Shown here: piece by piece, positions 62,114-64,000 of the stretch | How the letters are laid out: each line of letters opens with the position of its first letter | Position numbering within the stretch: position 1 is the stretch's first letter | From: Nereocystis luetkeana | Taxonomy: Eukaryota; Sar; Phaeophyceae; Laminariales; Laminariaceae | Assembly (NCBI GenBank): GCA_031213475.1 | Contig: JARUPZ010000019.1 | Span: 3,560,770-3,624,769 of the forward strand | Reading direction: 5' to 3' | DNA: 64,000 bases | Position numbers and translations under genes: made by a program | The notes under the pieces: generated by a model | Database searches by the model: none | Told to the model about the DNA's origin: nothing | What the model saw: the letters and a program-made list of their open reading frames with translations, nothing else

Positions 62114-62551
62114 CTAAGCGATGTCCACGATGTGAAAAACGGTGAACCCCTTGAACCACCCGGACCCTTTCCATTCCAACACACAAGCCTCCTTCTCGCG
62201 TAACTCCACATCGGCGGTGTCCGCCTTATCCCCGTTCAAAGGGCCCAGCGTCGCCATCGACCCGACCTCCGGCTGGAACGCAAACTCCACACACACTGGT
62301 GTTTGAGAAGGGTACGACACCCAGCCCCCCCCGCTGAAATCCGACACCGCCTCCGCGGATTTCCACCCCGTCGTCGCGCCGCCGGACGCTCCCCTGATTC
62401 GAAACGCCACCTTGTTGTCGGCCCAAAATTTGACGCTGACTTTGGAGGCGGCGGCGCCTGCGGCTGGGCGCGGTATCGGCAACTCGAAGTTTCTTCGCCA
62501 GGCTACCGCCATGGGCCAGATCGTGTGTGGGATTTTCAACGCCGCACACGC
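62114..62551 (-). CDS. Terminal exon of an unidentified gene (5' part outside window)
   Basis: Acceptor AAAAAACAG after a T-poor pyrimidine stretch, then 145 codons and TAG at 62116-62114. Contains ALKIPHTIWPMAVAWRRNF, VKFWADNKVAFRIRG, CVEFAFQPEVGSM and VLEWKGSGWFKGFTVFHIVD. Alternating hydrophobic strands and a closing LEWKGSGWFK strand suggest a beta-sandwich; a loose likeness to GOLD-type C-termini is not enough to name it. Codon use and absence of stops support real coding. No convincing upstream exon is visible up to 64000, so the gene probably enters from the right. Confidence 0.7.
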   Translation of the reverse strand, partial: ACAALKIPHTIWPMAVAWRRNFELPIPRPAAGAAASKVSVKFWADNKVAFRIRGASGGATTGWKSAEAVSDFSGGGWVSYPSQTPVCVEFAFQPEVGSMATLGPLNGDKADTADVELREKEACVLEWKGSGWFKGFTVFHIVDIA

Positions 62552-63084
62552 CTGTTTTTTGTTTTGTTTTTTTTTTTAAAGAAAGAAAAGGTAGGGCAGA
62601 GAGACAGAGAAAGAGACAGCGACGAGGAAGTAACACATGGCGCGACATGGCAAGGGAGAGATCAAGATCAAGCTCTTTGAGAAATTTCGGCGGGTATCAA
62701 TCAAGTCAGACATTAGCAGTTTCGTTCTTGTTACCCCTCTGTAAGTGCGAAACGATGTCCGGAGGTCCATCAGACGTCACAGTCAAGTGTCGGCGGTCTG
62801 GACATAATTGTAATACTATTAATAGTAGTTTTGGTGTCGAGGGCTCCTATCGGAGACATCGACGACGCCGCAAAAATTCCCGTGTCCTGGCATCTTTGCT
62901 TGACATATATAGTAGTACGAAGGGTTGAAACAATCAGAACCTGCGATAGATCCCATAACCGTATATATCCGCGTATGTTGCGCACCAGATTTCGTTCTGG
63001 TTGATGCATTACCATGTTCCCCCGTGATGGCAGAACTGTATGTATATGATAGTCGACGCTGGTGTAACGACCCCCCCTCCCCTA

Positions 63085-63750
63085 TTTAATATAGTTTGGG
63101 TTGGCGTCGGTTGGCAACGACACTGTAAAACATGCCTCTCACTACGTGAGCTAGACAACCAGGGTACCGTTTTTTTGTTTTTTTTTTTGGCGGTCGCCCA
63201 CAGCTGGTTGTCGAGTTACAGCAGTAGATCGTTTGTACGAGGTAAATAACCTTTACTCCGCACTATTACGGGGGGCCATAGTTAACAGGACCAAAAGTTG
63301 TTAGTAAAAATTGTTGAACATATAGGTTTTTATGTATACCATAGGTCCTGTTAACTATAGCTCCCCGTAATAGGAGAATTATCGTATCACATAGTGTTCA
63401 AGGTAAGGCACCCAAAAGAGGGCAGTTACATAGTACTCCTATTGCTGTCTCTGGAAGTGCCTACACCGGAAATTAAATTAACTCATTGAAGCTGTCATCC
63501 ATATGCAAGTCCGCCTCACGAGCGGTTCTTAGTAGGATGCAGCTCACCCTTCATGCGACTCGCCGGACACCTCACGGCGCTTCGCACTTGGTGCAAGCAA
63601 TGTCTGCCTGGTCGGTGAAAACCCGATATGCTCCGTCCCGGCATTGTAGGGATGCGAGGGTCTATGGTCATACGACTACGGCCATGCATGAGATCGGGAA
63701 CATCTCTGCTATCAAGTACATCTCTCCTATCGAGTACACCCCCCCCCGCC
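63085..63750 (+). repeat. Poly(C)-ended element, near-full copy with nested MITE
   Basis: Runs from GGGTTGGCGTCGGTTGGCAA to GAGTACACCCCCCCC, about 560 bp without the MITE at 63266-63370. Best reference for the family. Confidence 0.85.
63266..63370. mobile_element. TA-flanked inverted-repeat MITE, copy 4 (nested)
   Basis: 105 bp in opposite core orientation, inserted inside a poly(C)-ended element after ACTCCGCAC, so it is the younger of the two. Confidence 0.88.
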
Positions 63751-63754
63751 CCCC

Positions 63755-63990
63755 CCTCCTCCAATTAATTCGACGCTGTCATCCCTATGCAAGCGGTTCT
63801 CAAGTAGTAGGATGCGGCTCACCCTTCAAGCGACTCGCCCAACACCTCACGGCGCCTCGCGCTTGGCGCACAGCAATGTCTGCCTGGTCGGTGAAAACCC
63901 GACATGCTCCGTTCCCGACATTGTACGGATGCGAGGGTCCACGGCCATACGACTACGGCCATGCCTGACATGAAAACACCCCTCCCCTAT
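63755..63990 (+). repeat. Poly(C)-ended element, truncated copy
   Basis: CGACGCTGTCATCCCTATGC through ACACCCCTCCCC, following another copy. Confidence 0.78.
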
Positions 63991-64000
63991 GCCTACCCGC

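Larger units (their letters stand above)
62552..64000. other. Right end: repeat-filled, no exon seen
   Basis: Mostly two copies of the poly(C)-ended element with a nested MITE; probably intron or upstream DNA of the 62 kb gene. Confidence 0.5.

Noticed and set aside
63486..63968. 160-residue plus ORF
   Set aside because: Also repeat-derived, with the recurring [18 protein letters not shown] frames.

Overview
This window is nuclear DNA of an intron-rich eukaryote. Coding sequence is split into short exons (75 bp to 1.3 kb) by introns of 0.4 to about 3 kb. Splice sites are mostly GT-AG with at least two probable GC-AG, glycine tracts are common, and introns and spacers are full of dispersed repeats, foldback elements, G/C homopolymers and degenerate CCCTAA repeats. 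The domain mix (response-regulator receiver, IQ, SAM and ankyrin in one chain) and the gene architecture suggest a stramenopile, most likely a brown alga. This is inference; no species marker is visible. There are no rRNA, tRNA, CRISPR or prokaryotic features.

Three protein genes are supported. (1) Positions about 643-6943, plus strand: the 3' six exons of an endonuclease III-type DNA glycosylase/AP lyase (NTH1 family), with helix-hairpin-helix, catalytic Lys and Asp, and a complete four-cysteine iron-sulfur loop; its 5' end lies to the left of the window. (2) Positions 57973-19210, minus strand: a 22-exon, 38.8 kb gene encoding about 2526 aa. All 21 intron phases agree with each other. The order is a conserved-looking N-terminal module, a linker ending in a FYVE-like CxxC, a receiver-like domain with Glu at the phospho-acceptor position, an alpha/beta-hydrolase-like domain with an altered triad, six IQ-type motifs, coiled coils, a SAM domain split by a GC-AG intron, and C-terminal ankyrin repeats. 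I know no named family with this architecture; it is the main discovery candidate. (3) Positions 62551-62114, minus strand: the last exon of a gene entering from the right, function unknown.

The rest is non-coding. 6944-19209 and 57974-62113 are gene-poor spacers. Repeats include about 20 copies of a poly(C)-ended, often 5'-truncated element; four copies of a 105 bp inverted-repeat MITE with TA target duplications; several other hairpin families; a GATC-rich family; five diverged minisatellites; and a 9-bp palindrome, TACCWGGTA, found at least 25 times where about 0.5 would be expected by chance.

NTH1 and the large gene are convergent, separated by about 12 kb. The large gene and the 62 kb gene lie in tandem on the minus strand. 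There is no functional clustering. The large gene reads as a scaffold or regulatory protein with predicted calmodulin-binding, SAM and ankyrin interaction surfaces joined to two probably degenerate signalling or enzyme folds.
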